Position numbers and translations under genes: made by a program | From: Tissierella creatinini | GTDB taxonomy: Bacteria > Bacillota > Clostridia > Tissierellales > Tissierellaceae | Length of the DNA stretch: 57,909 nucleotides | NCBI GenBank assembly: GCA_005046945.1 | Contig: SUSS01000015.1 | Coordinates: 1 to 57,909 of the forward strand | Direction: 5' to 3' | Shown here: positions 1 through 8,433 of the stretch, one piece after another | How the letters are laid out: every line of letters starts with the position of its first letter | Numbering within the stretch: the stretch's first letter is position 1 | The notes under the pieces: generated by a model | Told to the model about the DNA's origin: nothing | Databases searched by the model: none | Seen by the model: the letters and a program-made list of their open reading frames with translations, nothing else

Positions 1-54
1 ACCAGCGACACGTAGATTTTCAGTCTACTGCTCTACCGACTGAGCTATCTGGGC
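1..54 (-). tRNA. tRNA-Phe (GAA), partial, 3' part cut by window edge
   Basis: On the minus strand the sequence reads as acceptor 5' arm (GCCCAGA), U8-A9, a D arm beginning GCTC and ending GAGC, then a GTAGA/TCTAC anticodon stem around the loop CTGAAAA, giving anticodon GAA (positions 19-21). The variable loop GTGTC and the start of the T arm follow before the window ends. The remaining T arm and acceptor 3' strand lie to the left of the window. Confidence 0.93.
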
Positions 55-115
55 AAGACTACCAGATTTTGCTGGCAGCGTGTTTATAACCACAAAAAAT
101 AGTATATACCAAATC

Positions 116-997
116 TCAAGAAATGTCAACAAGTAATTTACATAAATCATTCTTATTAAACTGATATTTTGTTCCACAAAAATGACAAACCACTTCCACC
201 TCTTCATCTTCATGTATCATTTCTTCAATCTCTTTTCTGCCTAGGCTGACTATAACTTTTTCAATCTTATCTCTTGAGCAGTCACATCTATATTCTAGAT
301 CAAGTTTTCCAAGAACCTCCATATCAAATTCTCCGAGAATTTGGTTCATTATCTCTTCAGGAGTAAGCCCTTTATTTATCATAGCTGAAACAGGCTCTAT
401 CTTAGCTAGAGCATTTTCAATTTTGCTAATATCCTCATCAGAAACTCCGGGAAATAGCTGAATAATGTATCCTCCTGCAGCAATACATGATATATCCCTG
501 TCCACAAGGACACCAAGGCTTACTGCTGAAGGAGTCTGTTCCGATGTCATATAGAAATTCGCAATATCCTCAGCTATTTCACCTGTAACTAAGCTACTTT
601 GACCAACATATGGCTTCTTTAATCCTAAGTCCATAATAATTGTTAAGGTCCCATCATTTCCTACAAGTCTTCCTACATCAAGTTTCCCATCTGATCTACT
701 AGGAACATCCGCCATAGGAAAATCAATATCTGCTTTGACATGACCAAGATTATTAGCTACAACTAGGATTTTGCCAACCGGTCCATTACCTGATATCTTA
801 ATTGTAAGCTTATCTTCTTCGTTTTTCATCATAGCACCCATCATAGCACCTGCAGTAAGACTTCTACCCATTGCGGCTGTGGCAGTTGGAGAAGTATTGT
901 GTATTCTCCTGGATTCTTCTACTAAATTTGTAGTTTTAGCCACAAACAACCTTATTCTACCTGATTTATCTATAGCCCTTATTAAATAATCTTTCAA
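116..997 (-). CDS. hslO: Hsp33 redox-regulated molecular chaperone
   Basis: Cytosolic holdase chaperone activated by oxidation and unfolding. The 293-residue length is normal for the family. The C-terminal zinc/redox switch is intact: a CxC pair at residues 238-240 (CDC) and a CxxC pair at 271-274 (CHFC). The N-terminal region (MKDYLIRAIDKSGRIR) is typical of Hsp33. The start is TTG (995-997), chosen because a GAGGTGAG ribosome site lies immediately upstream. The next gene upstream on this strand encodes a methyltransferase 40 bp away, so co-transcription is possible. Oxygen or chlorine stress defence is the expected role in an anaerobe. Confidence 0.95.
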   Translation of the reverse strand: MKDYLIRAIDKSGRIRLFVAKTTNLVEESRRIHNTSPTATAAMGRSLTAGAMMGAMMKNEEDKLTIKISGNGPVGKILVVANNLGHVKADIDFPMADVPSRSDGKLDVGRLVGNDGTLTIIMDLGLKKPYVGQSSLVTGEIAEDIANFYMTSEQTPSAVSLGVLVDRDISCIAAGGYIIQLFPGVSDEDISKIENALAKIEPVSAMINKGLTPEEIMNQILGEFDMEVLGKLDLEYRCDCSRDKIEKVIVSLGRKEIEEMIHEDEEVEVVCHFCGTKYQFNKNDLCKLLVDIS

Positions 998-1037
998 TAT
1001 CTCACCTCGTTATTATTGCCTTTGTTGTTTGTTCCAC

Positions 1038-1778
1038 CTATTTTACAGCAACAAAGTTTATTCTTTCATCGGTCTCTAGAGGATTATCAAAGGTAAAGGC
1101 ATTAAAAAATTCCACCTTTGAAAACCCTGCTTTTTTTAATAATTTTATAATTTCATCTATAGTGTAGGCTCTTTCCATATGGTCTTCATCAAATCTATTA
1201 TACCTTCCATTTCCATCATCCTTAAAGAAGGTAAGATAAAATTCACATATGTTTTCTTCTTCATCATAGTAATTCTGCCATGTATAGAAGATATCCTCCC
1301 TATCCTCTACAAATGTATTGTTCCCAATTATGTGTTTCAATTTATAAAAGGAATTAACATCAAAAATAAACATTCCACCATCCTTTAAGTGCTTGTACAC
1401 ATTTTTAAAACATTGAAACAATTCATCTTTATTAGTTAAATAGTTGATACTATCACATATAGAAATGACACTGTCAAAGCTTTTGTTGATATTAAAATCT
1501 ATCATATTCAGCTCAAGAAGCTTCACATTCTTATATTTACCTAGCTTCTTATAAGCCTTAGATAACATATCTTCAGATAAATCAAAGCATACTAAATTAT
1601 ACCTCCTCTTAGCAAGCTCAAAAGACAAGTTTCCTGTTCCACAAGCCATTTCCAATATATCCTTAGGCTTAATATCGTATTTATCATATATTCTTTCCAC
1701 ATAATCTGCCCATGCTTCATAATCGAAGTCGTTCATTAATTCATCATAAAGTGAGGCAAAATCAGTGTAACTATTCAT
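1038..1778 (-). CDS. class I SAM-dependent methyltransferase
   Basis: The protein has 246 residues with a Rossmann-like methyltransferase fold. The SAM-binding motif I is clear (ILEMACGTGNLSFELA, about residues 41-56), followed by an acidic motif II (CFDLSEDML) and motif IV region SVISICDSINYL. The N-terminus (YTDFASLYDELMND) matches the small clostridial methyltransferases usually annotated only as class I SAM-dependent. The substrate cannot be told from sequence. Its ATG is 10 bp downstream of the stop of the short SASP gene, so translation may be coupled; its own ribosome site is weak. Confidence 0.85.
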   Translation of the reverse strand: MNSYTDFASLYDELMNDFDYEAWADYVERIYDKYDIKPKDILEMACGTGNLSFELAKRRYNLVCFDLSEDMLSKAYKKLGKYKNVKLLELNMIDFNINKSFDSVISICDSINYLTNKDELFQCFKNVYKHLKDGGMFIFDVNSFYKLKHIIGNNTFVEDREDIFYTWQNYYDEEENICEFYLTFFKDDGNGRYNRFDEDHMERAYTIDEIIKLLKKAGFSKVEFFNAFTFDNPLETDERINFVAVK

Positions 1779-1788
1779 AGAATCATCA

Positions 1789-1965
1789 CTACTCTTTCTT
1801 AATTAATTTTTTCTTTCTTGAGGTCATAATTCCGCCTATTCTTCCGGATTCCTTAGCAGTTAAACCAGCCCATCCTACTTCTCTGATTTTATCGCCAAGC
1901 CCCAACTCTTCAGCTATTTCAAACTTCTGACTTGTTTCATCTATTTCTTGTTTTTTCTTATTCAT
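1789..1965 (-). CDS. short alpha/beta-type small acid-soluble spore protein (SspF-like)
   Basis: A 58-codon gene with an excellent SD (AGGAGGGATATT before ATG). The product begins MNKKKQEIDETSQKFEIAEE and continues with LGLGDKIREVGWAGLTAKES and GRIGGIM, then a Lys/Arg-rich tail. The pattern F-E-I-A-x-E-L-G-L/F and G-W-x-x-L/I-x-x-K-x-x-G matches the minor SspF-like branch of the alpha/beta SASP family. It would bind DNA in the forespore core. The glutamate in the EIAEELG segment corresponds to the GPR protease cleavage region. Expression in the forespore (SigG) is expected, but I could not define a promoter. Confidence 0.8.
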   Translation of the reverse strand: MNKKKQEIDETSQKFEIAEELGLGDKIREVGWAGLTAKESGRIGGIMTSRKKKLIKKE

Positions 1966-2005
1966 AATATCCCTCCTAATAATATTATGGGAAGATTATA
2001 TTTCT

Positions 2006-2935
2006 TTATACAAAAAATAGAAGGGCAATATTTATTACGATAAATATCAAGATAATTATGAGTACCGGAATATATTTTAGTATTGTAGGTGGTTCCTTAT
2101 ATTCAGCTGCAAATTCCCAAGAATCATAACCCTTGTAAGTCTCAGGCATTCTCTTAAGGAAAAACATCATAGCTCCTAAAGAAAAAAGAGCAAATCCCCC
2201 CATAGATATTAGAGAAACAAATAACTCCATACTACTTCCAAGCTGTAAATTCTCTGAGGCTAGTCCTTGGATTTCCCCGGAATACTTAGTGGCAAAATAT
2301 CCTATGGTCAATGCTATACCGTTATTTATAGTATGACCTATCATAGGGGCAATTATGGAATTGGTTTTATGCCTCAACACTCCAAGCACTAAACCTAAAA
2401 ATATTGGTCCCGCTAGGTTCATTAGGTTGAAGTGGAATATCCCAAATAAGAGGGATGTAATGATAATGCTCTTAACACGCCCATATCTATCATAGGCACT
2501 CATCAAAGTTCCTCTAAACATTACTTCTTCACAAATACCCGGAGCAAGGGCTATTACAAATAAGCCCTTTATATACTCTTCAAAAGTTGTAGGAAGAGGT
2601 ACAGTAGTTGGAATAGCTGAACTAAAAGAACTAACTAATGCTAGAACTATGGCATTGACAAAAACCGCCACTGGATATGCAAATACCATTATGATTATTG
2701 AAAATAGTATTTGTTTAATACTTATAGAATTTAGCTTAATTATCTTTTTTAAGGAATATCTACGAATCAAAAGATATAAAATATTTGGCAATAGAATTAT
2801 TACATATTCGGTTATTAAGAGTCCTACGTAAATCTCTTTACTCTGAACTAAATATCCTAAAAACAATAATCCAAATCCCAATATCATAAAAAGCAAATTA
2901 ACTTCAAATATTCCTGGTTTTCTTAATCTCTCCAT
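2006..2935 (-). CDS. CPBP family intramembrane metalloprotease (Abi/CAAX-like)
   Basis: Multi-pass membrane protein of 309 residues with the CPBP signature: EExxxR as EEVMFR, the FxxxH motif as FGIFH, and a third motif HTINN. Members are putative intramembrane proteases related to CAAX prenyl endopeptidase Rce1; the substrate here is unknown. The ATG at 2933-2935 is chosen because AGGAGG sits five bases upstream. An in-frame extension 21 codons further upstream would run through a perfect hairpin (2959-2986) that probably ends the preceding transcript, so the longer form is unlikely. Confidence 0.85.
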   Translation of the reverse strand: MERLRKPGIFEVNLLFMILGFGLLFLGYLVQSKEIYVGLLITEYVIILLPNILYLLIRRYSLKKIIKLNSISIKQILFSIIIMVFAYPVAVFVNAIVLALVSSFSSAIPTTVPLPTTFEEYIKGLFVIALAPGICEEVMFRGTLMSAYDRYGRVKSIIITSLLFGIFHFNLMNLAGPIFLGLVLGVLRHKTNSIIAPMIGHTINNGIALTIGYFATKYSGEIQGLASENLQLGSSMELFVSLISMGGFALFSLGAMMFFLKRMPETYKGYDSWEFAAEYKEPPTILKYIPVLIIILIFIVINIALLFFV

Positions 2936-2958
2936 TTTTCCTCCTGAAACTAACAAGC

Positions 2959-2986
2959 ACACACCTACAAACATCTGTAGGTGTGT
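2959..2986 (-). terminator. hairpin, probable terminator of the OB-fold gene
   Basis: Perfect 11-bp inverted repeat (ACACACCTACA / TGTAGGTGTGT) with a six-base loop, lying between the stop of the OB-fold gene and the SD of the CPBP gene. The following T tract is weak, so termination may be partial, with read-through into the CPBP gene. Confidence 0.5.
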
Positions 2987-3004
2987 TGTTTCCTCCAAAG
3001 TTTT

Positions 3005-3673
3005 CTAACCTTCCATCTCATTTACCCTATTATTATCATTTTCAACAAATTCCATCTTTGAAAGGGATACCTCAAATGCAGTCTTAGTTTCTAAATCCCC
3101 AGTATATAACTTCTTTTGATATTCCCTGCTTTGAATCCTTCCCCATAGTCGGATATGGTCACCTACATCTAAATTTTCACAAAATCTAGCATTTCTTCCC
3201 CAGGCAATACATGGAATATAATCTGATTTGTTATAAGGTCTGTTCACTGCTATGAGCATGTCAGTTATTTCTCTACCAAAAGGTGTTGTTCTATAAACTG
3301 GTTTTTTGCATATATACCCATCTAAATAGATTTCATTAGGTTTTCTTAATGTTTCTTGTAATTCTTCTTCATTGGGAACATAAAGTTCCCTTGCAAAAAT
3401 AGTCAAAACCAATTTATTATTTGCTTCAATATATCTGTTATAGCTCCTAAGTTGTCCTTCAATTATAACATAGTGTTCTAAGTCGAAGTCAAGATTAAAC
3501 AATAGCCTCTCAGAAATAGTTACTGGCAATATATCAACTGAAGAACTCAGTCTTGGTACCTCCAGTTCAAAAACGAAAAACTTTTCTCCATACATCTCGT
3601 GACTAAATTCCTTATCAGAAATTACCTTCCCTACAATTTTTACTTTGTTTGCCTCAATAATCTTGTCTACCAC
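3005..3673 (-). CDS. tandem OB-fold single-stranded DNA-binding protein
   Basis: A 222-residue protein with two OB folds. The first covers about residues 5-95 (begins IIEANKVKIVGKVISDKEF). The second, about 112-215, is clearly SSB-like, with NEIYLDGYICKKPVYRTTP, CIAWGRNARF and LWGRIQSREYQKK. The second repeat resembles the clostridial SSB/PriB-like family. It lacks the acidic, Pro-rich C-terminal tail of housekeeping SSB, so a specialised or accessory role is more likely. The N-terminal half is more diverged than the C-terminal half. Short-range neighbours are spore and membrane genes, which do not indicate a function. Confidence 0.8.
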   Translation of the reverse strand: MVDKIIEANKVKIVGKVISDKEFSHEMYGEKFFVFELEVPRLSSSVDILPVTISERLLFNLDFDLEHYVIIEGQLRSYNRYIEANNKLVLTIFARELYVPNEEELQETLRKPNEIYLDGYICKKPVYRTTPFGREITDMLIAVNRPYNKSDYIPCIAWGRNARFCENLDVGDHIRLWGRIQSREYQKKLYTGDLETKTAFEVSLSKMEFVENDNNRVNEMEG

Positions 3674-3742
3674 GAAATTCCCTCCTGTTCATGTGTTTAT
3701 TCCTTTTCTATAACTATTCGTGGCATACAATATTTATGCATT

Positions 3743-3767
3743 AAAAAAGCTGAGGTCTACTCAGCTT
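3743..3767 (-). terminator. rho-independent terminator
   Basis: Stem AAGCTGAG / CTCAGCTT with a five-base loop; on the minus strand it is followed by six T residues. It ends the transcript of the hypothetical gene at 3775-4395. Confidence 0.8.
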
Positions 3768-3774
3768 AAGTTAT

Positions 3775-4395
3775 TTAAAATGATAATAATATATGGTCTT
3801 CCTGTTTTTGATTTAATATGGTATCTCCTAGTAAGATATTCAGAGCAGTTCCAGCCAAAAGAGGATAAATTTTTTTCTCTTCAGTAGAATCCATAGATAT
3901 GCAAAATTCAAAGGGTTCTGTTTTTCTTCCATTCAAGGATATAATATCTCTTTGTAGACAGATATTTATTTTAATTATTGGGTCAACATCATAGCTGGAT
4001 ATAGTAAGAGTAGCTTTTCCATTAAAACCATAGGTGATCAAAGTGCTATTAAGTCCACGAACAAGTGAAATTAAATTGTTATTATCTGAATTCAAAACAC
4101 AAGCCCCACTGTTAGCCAAAATTTTCTTTACTAAATTACTCTCTATTTCTTCGGAAAAATTGTGAACTAATATGTCAAAATCCATTTTAACCATTTCATT
4201 CTGATTAAAATCCTCTTCTAGAAAATCAAAAACAATTAGAATTAGGTTTGATTTGCATAAACCTATAATAGCTCCATCAATGGATTCGTATATTACCTGA
4301 TATTGGGATAATATTAAAATTTGTTTTATTACTTTTAGAACATCCCTATCCTTGTCTCTTTCAAGCACTCCTATAAAAAGAATATTGCGTTCCAT
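3775..4395 (-). CDS. hypothetical protein, faint Mur-ligase-like features
   Basis: Soluble 206-residue protein, not recognised with certainty. The segment VLNSDNNNLISLVRGL, then LITYGFNGKATLTISSYDVD, resembles the stretch of Mur ligases around the NADD-type motif and the following TYG strand. No P-loop or catalytic lysine is present, so it could not be an active ligase. Three weak hydrophobic strands near the N-terminus look like core beta strands rather than membrane segments. It lies 11 bp downstream of the pdaB-like gene and probably shares its transcript, so a role in spore or cell-wall biology is a reasonable guess only. Confidence 0.55.
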   Translation of the reverse strand: MERNILFIGVLERDKDRDVLKVIKQILILSQYQVIYESIDGAIIGLCKSNLILIVFDFLEEDFNQNEMVKMDFDILVHNFSEEIESNLVKKILANSGACVLNSDNNNLISLVRGLNSTLITYGFNGKATLTISSYDVDPIIKINICLQRDIISLNGRKTEPFEFCISMDSTEEKKIYPLLAGTALNILLGDTILNQKQEDHILLSF

Positions 4396-4406
4396 CTAAT
4401 CCCTCA

Positions 4407-5168
4407 TTATTCTATATATATTTGTCTTCCGCTATTATCCATTCTAAAATTATCCTTATATATTAATTCAGAAACCGGAACTATTTCAAACCCTTTCTCC
4501 TGTAGTCTTTGTATTACAATAGGTAAATATTCCTTAATATATTTAGCATTATTATGAAATAATATTATAGAACCACTTGTTGTGTTTTTAACTACCGTAT
4601 CGATAACAGGTTCTACTCCCAACTCCTTCCAGTCAAGAGAGTCTATATCCCATTGAATAACATAGTATCCAAGTTCTCTTGCTGTCTGAATTAGGAGGTC
4701 ATTGTAGTCTCCAAAAGGAGGCCTAAAAAGTATAGGGTTTGTGTCTGTAATCTTAAAAATTTTATCATGGGTTTCCTTAATCTCTTTAATCACACCATCC
4801 CTTGAAAGTTTAGGTATATTTGGGTGGGTCGATGAGTGATTTCCAATTTCATGACCTTTTTTATGTATCTCCTCTACTCTATGTGGATATTTATCTATCC
4901 AGAAACCAACTAGAAAAAACGTAGATTTCACCTTATATTTATCTAGTATCTCCAAAATATCATCTGTAAATTCATCTCCATATGCTGCATCAAAGGAAAT
5001 AGCTATCTTTTTATCATCCCTATCAACAGAATAAATAGGAAGCTCTTTAGTAGGTAAAAAAACGCTACGAATATCCACCCTGTCATCTAAAAGGGTGCTA
5101 AAAAGAATAATACCCACAAGTGCAGCAATAAAAATTCTTATTACATGTTTTTTTTTAAAATATTGCAT
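4407..5168 (-). CDS. PdaB-like sporulation polysaccharide deacetylase
   Basis: NodB-family deacetylase of 253 residues with one N-terminal membrane anchor (about residues 8-25) and an extracytoplasmic catalytic domain. The first motif reads AISFDAAYGDE, with Asp60 but without the second Asp of the usual TFDD, as in PdaB-type enzymes. The zinc histidines are His111 and His115 (HSSTHP), and the RPPFG motif starts at Arg149. PdaB acts late in sporulation to maintain spores, presumably on cortex peptidoglycan. Whether this copy is catalytically active is uncertain because of motif 1. An AGGAGG-like ribosome site precedes the ATG. Confidence 0.8.
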   Translation of the reverse strand: MQYFKKKHVIRIFIAALVGIILFSTLLDDRVDIRSVFLPTKELPIYSVDRDDKKIAISFDAAYGDEFTDDILEILDKYKVKSTFFLVGFWIDKYPHRVEEIHKKGHEIGNHSSTHPNIPKLSRDGVIKEIKETHDKIFKITDTNPILFRPPFGDYNDLLIQTARELGYYVIQWDIDSLDWKELGVEPVIDTVVKNTTSGSIILFHNNAKYIKEYLPIVIQRLQEKGFEIVPVSELIYKDNFRMDNSGRQIYIE

Positions 5169-5359
5169 ACTATCTCCTCCTCTTTAAGTAATATTCTTTT
5201 ATAAAATTATTATTACTAGATTTGAGGACTTAAAATATTGATTATTTCCAACTTTATTATTTTTTATTTATTCTTTAAGTTTTTGCCAGAATAATAAGTT
5301 TTTCATTGGTAATATTATTACTACAACAAGTTAATAATTGTTGTAGAGGAGGAAAATAA

Positions 5360-5563
5360 ATGGCTAACAATAACAAAATAGTCGTTCCCGAAGCAAGGCA
5401 GGCGTTAGATCAACTAAAACTTGAAATAGCTAATGAACTTGGGATAACAAACTATTCAAACATCGATAAAGGTGAATTACCATCTAGAATAAATGGTTAT
5501 GTTGGCGGATATATGGTTAAAAGATTAGTTGAAAGTGCTCAAAACCAATTAGTGGAGAGATAA
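5360..5563 (+). CDS. alpha/beta-type small acid-soluble spore protein
   Basis: A 67-residue classical alpha/beta SASP that saturates spore DNA and protects it from UV and heat. Both family signatures are present: KLEIANELGI, which contains the GPR protease cleavage site, and GYVGGYMVKRLVESAQ. The start is set by AGAGGAGG upstream of ATG. It is monocistronic, with a strong terminator directly after it. The 190-bp upstream gap is AT-rich and should hold a forespore promoter, but no convincing SigG -35/-10 pair could be fixed by eye. Confidence 0.96.
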   Translation: MANNNKIVVPEARQALDQLKLEIANELGITNYSNIDKGELPSRINGYVGGYMVKRLVESAQNQLVER

Positions 5564-5572
5564 TATATTTAT

Positions 5573-5605
5573 CAAAGAAGTGGATATCCACTTCTTTGTT
5601 TTTTT
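5573..5605 (+). terminator. rho-independent terminator of the SASP gene
   Basis: Perfect 13-bp inverted repeat CAAAGAAGTGGAT / ATCCACTTCTTTG directly followed by seven T residues. Confidence 0.92.
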
Positions 5606-5644
5606 GTGGTATAATTAGATATATTCCATAAAGAGGTGATTTTT

Positions 5645-6175
5645 ATGCTATCGTATAATACTGAAGAGATAGCACAAAACAAGCTATTAATTTTATATAT
5701 CATAAAAAACATACCCCTTCCTTTAACGAATGCACAGCTTACTGAACTCATCCTCGAAAAAGGCTTTATGAATTTTTTTGCACTTCAACAGTATTTAATT
5801 GAGCTTAACGAAGGTGACCTAATTAAGGTAGATGACCTTACTATGAATTATCAACTACTCCAAAAAGGTGAAGATATGCTTGAATTGTTTAAAGGTAAAA
5901 TTCCTGAACGAATTATTCAGGAACTTGATATTGAGTTTAATCATATTGAGAAAGCAAAAGTAAAGGAAACACAGGTAGTTGGAGATTACTACCAAAAGGA
6001 AAACCAACAATATACTGTAAATCTAAAGCTTGTGGAAAACCACGAAACGTTGTTTAGCCTATATTTTGACGTGGCTACAGAAGACCAAAGCAAGAAAATC
6101 ACTAATATTTGGAAGGAAAATACTCAGTCTATTTATGAAAATATACTCCAACTTTTTATTAATCATAAGGATTAA
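5645..6175 (+). CDS. DUF4364 family protein (winged-helix-like)
   Basis: A 176-residue protein. The N-terminal part (KLLILYIIKNIPLPLTNAQL, then MNFFALQQYLIELNEGDLI) is the hallmark of DUF4364, a clostridial family with a predicted winged-helix DNA-binding half. The C-terminal half is a mixed alpha/beta domain of unknown role. The ATG at 5645 is preferred over an in-frame GTG at 5636 because AGAGGTGA lies five bases upstream of the ATG and overlaps the GTG. It overlaps the convergent beta-propeller gene by four bases at the stop codons. Confidence 0.85.
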   Translation: MLSYNTEEIAQNKLLILYIIKNIPLPLTNAQLTELILEKGFMNFFALQQYLIELNEGDLIKVDDLTMNYQLLQKGEDMLELFKGKIPERIIQELDIEFNHIEKAKVKETQVVGDYYQKENQQYTVNLKLVENHETLFSLYFDVATEDQSKKITNIWKENTQSIYENILQLFINHKD

Positions 6176-7062
6176 GGCAGCAAGAGCCCTTGTGGTTCCT
6201 TGCCTACATTAATCCTTTTTATTATTTTGTTCTCTTTTAGATCAACTATAATAAGGTCGTCATTGATCATATCATTTACATATAAAATAGAGTTATTTCT
6301 TAGTATTCTACTTGGCATACCACCCAGATGTATACGCTTTTTAAGTTTTTTTCTCGTAATTGAGAATTCATAGAGATAACCATCTTCGGGATTTGTCAAT
6401 AAAACTACATTATCATATACGGTTAAATCCATGTAATTTCCCTCTATTTTATATTGTTTTAATTTCTTCTTTTTAGGGTTAAGAATAGATATAGAGCTAA
6501 AGTTAATCACCCCATTGTTAATATATGATAGTACATAAACAATGGAGTTTTCCAAGAAGAGCTTAAATGGTTGTTCTTCCAAATTTATAACTTCAATAGA
6601 ATTATCCTTTAGGTTCATAATGGAGATAGAACATCCATTGCTACATACTATATAGGCAGTAGATGTAAATTCATCTATCTGAATATCAGATGGCTTTTCA
6701 TTTAAAGGAATTTCCTCTAATACCATAAGGTCATATTCATCTAGTATGGATAAGGAGTTAGAATCACAATTTATAATATAAAGCATGGAATTATATCTCT
6801 TTATACAGATTGGGTTTCTTCCAAGTTTCTTCAAATAACATGGTTTAAAAGACTCTAAATCGAGGGTCATTAATGATTCATCAAAAGAGTTCAGAACATA
6901 AAGCACTTTGTCATTTTTCATTACCATGTCCCAAGGCCCAAGCTTTTTATGCCTTTGCTCAGCAAGGGAAATTTTTTTATTGATTTCCGGATTATCCATA
7001 TCAATAATGCTTATTGTATCATCTCCAATATTGCTGGTTAAGATTCTTTTTGGAACCACCAA
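6172..7062 (-). CDS. YVTN/YncE-type beta-propeller repeat protein
   Basis: About 296 residues made of repeating blades of 40-45 residues with the YVTN-like pattern: DDTISIIDMDN, YVLNSFDESLMTLDL, YIINCDSNSLSILDE, YIVCSNGCSISIMNL, YVNDMINDDLIIVDL. No signal peptide or membrane segment is visible, so it is probably cytoplasmic, unlike many exported family members. Ligand and role are unknown. The start is either TTG (7060-7062) or the next codon GTG (7057-7059), both behind GGGGGTGA; the GTG has the better spacing. Convergent with the DUF4364 gene. Confidence 0.7.
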   Translation of the reverse strand: MVVPKRILTSNIGDDTISIIDMDNPEINKKISLAEQRHKKLGPWDMVMKNDKVLYVLNSFDESLMTLDLESFKPCYLKKLGRNPICIKRYNSMLYIINCDSNSLSILDEYDLMVLEEIPLNEKPSDIQIDEFTSTAYIVCSNGCSISIMNLKDNSIEVINLEEQPFKLFLENSIVYVLSYINNGVINFSSISILNPKKKKLKQYKIEGNYMDLTVYDNVVLLTNPEDGYLYEFSITRKKLKKRIHLGGMPSRILRNNSILYVNDMINDDLIIVDLKENKIIKRINVGKEPQGLLLP

Positions 7063-7105
7063 ATCACCCCCAGTATCAATCTATGCAAAAGATATTAATA
7101 GAGTG

Positions 7106-7142
7106 AAAAAAACCTACCATAGTTATATAACTATAGTAGGTT
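7106..7142 (-). terminator. rho-independent terminator overlapping the folC stop
   Basis: Near-perfect stem AACCTACTATAGTTAT / ATAACTATGGTAGGTT followed on the minus strand by a T run. The folC stop codon (7131-7133) lies inside the 5' arm. Confidence 0.88.
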
Positions 7143-8423
7143 AAAAATAGTCCTTACTTCTCCGATTAGATATAGGGACCCACCAAAGACAATCAAATCA
7201 TCTTCCTTTGCTAACTCAATAGTCCTTACAATTGCCTTTTCAATATCTTTTTCTATATATATCTTATTTACATGTCTTTTAAATTCATCCGCAAGAAGCT
7301 CAGCATCAAGTTTTCTTGGCATTCTTACCTCGGTAACCACAACAATATCAGCCAAGGGTCCCAGTAGGTCTACCATATGGCTATAATCCTTATCCTTTAG
7401 GATTCCCACTCCTAGAATCAATCTATCGTATTTAAATAGTTTTAATGCCTTAATCAAATGGGTTATGCCCTGTGTATTATGTGCTCCATCGATAAGGAAA
7501 GTTGGATTTCTTTTTAATACCTCTAATCTTCCCTTCCATTTAGTATCTAGAAGACCTTTATAAAGCTCTTGGTTAGTTATTTTTATTATACCCTTACTTC
7601 GTAATATTAGAAGTGTGGTGATGGCTAAGGATGCATTATATACTTGATATTCCCCAAGCATAGATATCTTAATATCACTTAATTCTTCATCCATGAAGCT
7701 AAGATTAAAGGTACTCCCATATTCAGTCTGAGATTTTATCTCTAGACTTTCCATAGGAGCTAGATAGAATTCTCCTTCTATTTGAGCTGTTATGTCCTTC
7801 AACACCTTAACAGCTTCATCTTCCTGAGGGTATGATATTGTAATTCCGTTTTTCTTAATGATCCCACCTTTTTGGAAGGCAATCTCCCCTAGGGTATTTC
7901 CAAGAATTTCAGTATGATCATAATCCAGAGTTGTAATGATAGATGCAATAGGGGTATCTATAACATTTGTAGAGTCATACCTTCCTCCTAAACCAACTTC
8001 TAAAACCACATAATCACATTTTTCTTGGTTAAAATACATAAAACCTAAAGCCGTAACTATTTCAAAAGTAGTTGGATGTTGCATGCCTTCTTCTACCATC
8101 TTGTTGGCAGCATCCTTTATCTTGTTTGTGATTTGGGCTAAAGCTTCATCAGGTATATCTTCTCCGTTGATTTGAATTCTCTCATTGAATCTTTCAAGAT
8201 ATGGTGAAGTATATAATCCTGTCTTATATCCTGCATATTTCAAGCAATTAGCCAGATAAGAGGATACAGAGCCTTTGCCATTAGTTCCTGCTACATGTAA
8301 ATATTTAAGTCCCCTATGGGGATTTCCCAATATGTCCATAAGCCTTGAAATGGATTCAAGACCTAATCTGGAACCATATTTATCTTTATCATTAATATAG
8401 AGAAGTGCCTCTTGATAATTCAT
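7131..8423 (-). CDS. folC: bifunctional folylpolyglutamate / dihydrofolate synthase
   Basis: Cytosolic Mur-ligase family enzyme of 430 residues that adds glutamate to folates, and often to dihydropteroate. The P-loop is HVAGTNGKGSVSSYL (about residues 43-57), followed by the folate-binding region TGLYTSPYLERFNERI, the DYDHTEILG motif and the C-terminal ligase motif FLIDGAHN. It follows valS by 10 bp on the same strand, the common Firmicute valS-folC arrangement, so it is probably also controlled from the valS leader. Confidence 0.96.
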   Translation of the reverse strand: MNYQEALLYINDKDKYGSRLGLESISRLMDILGNPHRGLKYLHVAGTNGKGSVSSYLANCLKYAGYKTGLYTSPYLERFNERIQINGEDIPDEALAQITNKIKDAANKMVEEGMQHPTTFEIVTALGFMYFNQEKCDYVVLEVGLGGRYDSTNVIDTPIASIITTLDYDHTEILGNTLGEIAFQKGGIIKKNGITISYPQEDEAVKVLKDITAQIEGEFYLAPMESLEIKSQTEYGSTFNLSFMDEELSDIKISMLGEYQVYNASLAITTLLILRSKGIIKITNQELYKGLLDTKWKGRLEVLKRNPTFLIDGAHNTQGITHLIKALKLFKYDRLILGVGILKDKDYSHMVDLLGPLADIVVVTEVRMPRKLDAELLADEFKRHVNKIYIEKDIEKAIVRTIELAKEDDLIVFGGSLYLIGEVRTIFNLL

Positions 8424-8433
8424 AATATGCCCC

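Noticed and set aside
25-213. Small minus-strand reading frame at the left edge
   Set aside because: It runs across the 5' part of the tRNA-Phe gene and into the hslO 3' end; no SD and no protein-like composition.
2936-2998. N-terminal extension of the CPBP protease gene
   Set aside because: It would translate a perfect 11-bp hairpin that probably ends the previous transcript, while a strong AGGAGG serves the internal ATG at 2935.
5169-5359. SigG promoter upstream of the SASP gene
   Set aside because: Candidate motifs (GAATA and CATTGGTA) do not have the correct -10 spacing; not reported as a site.
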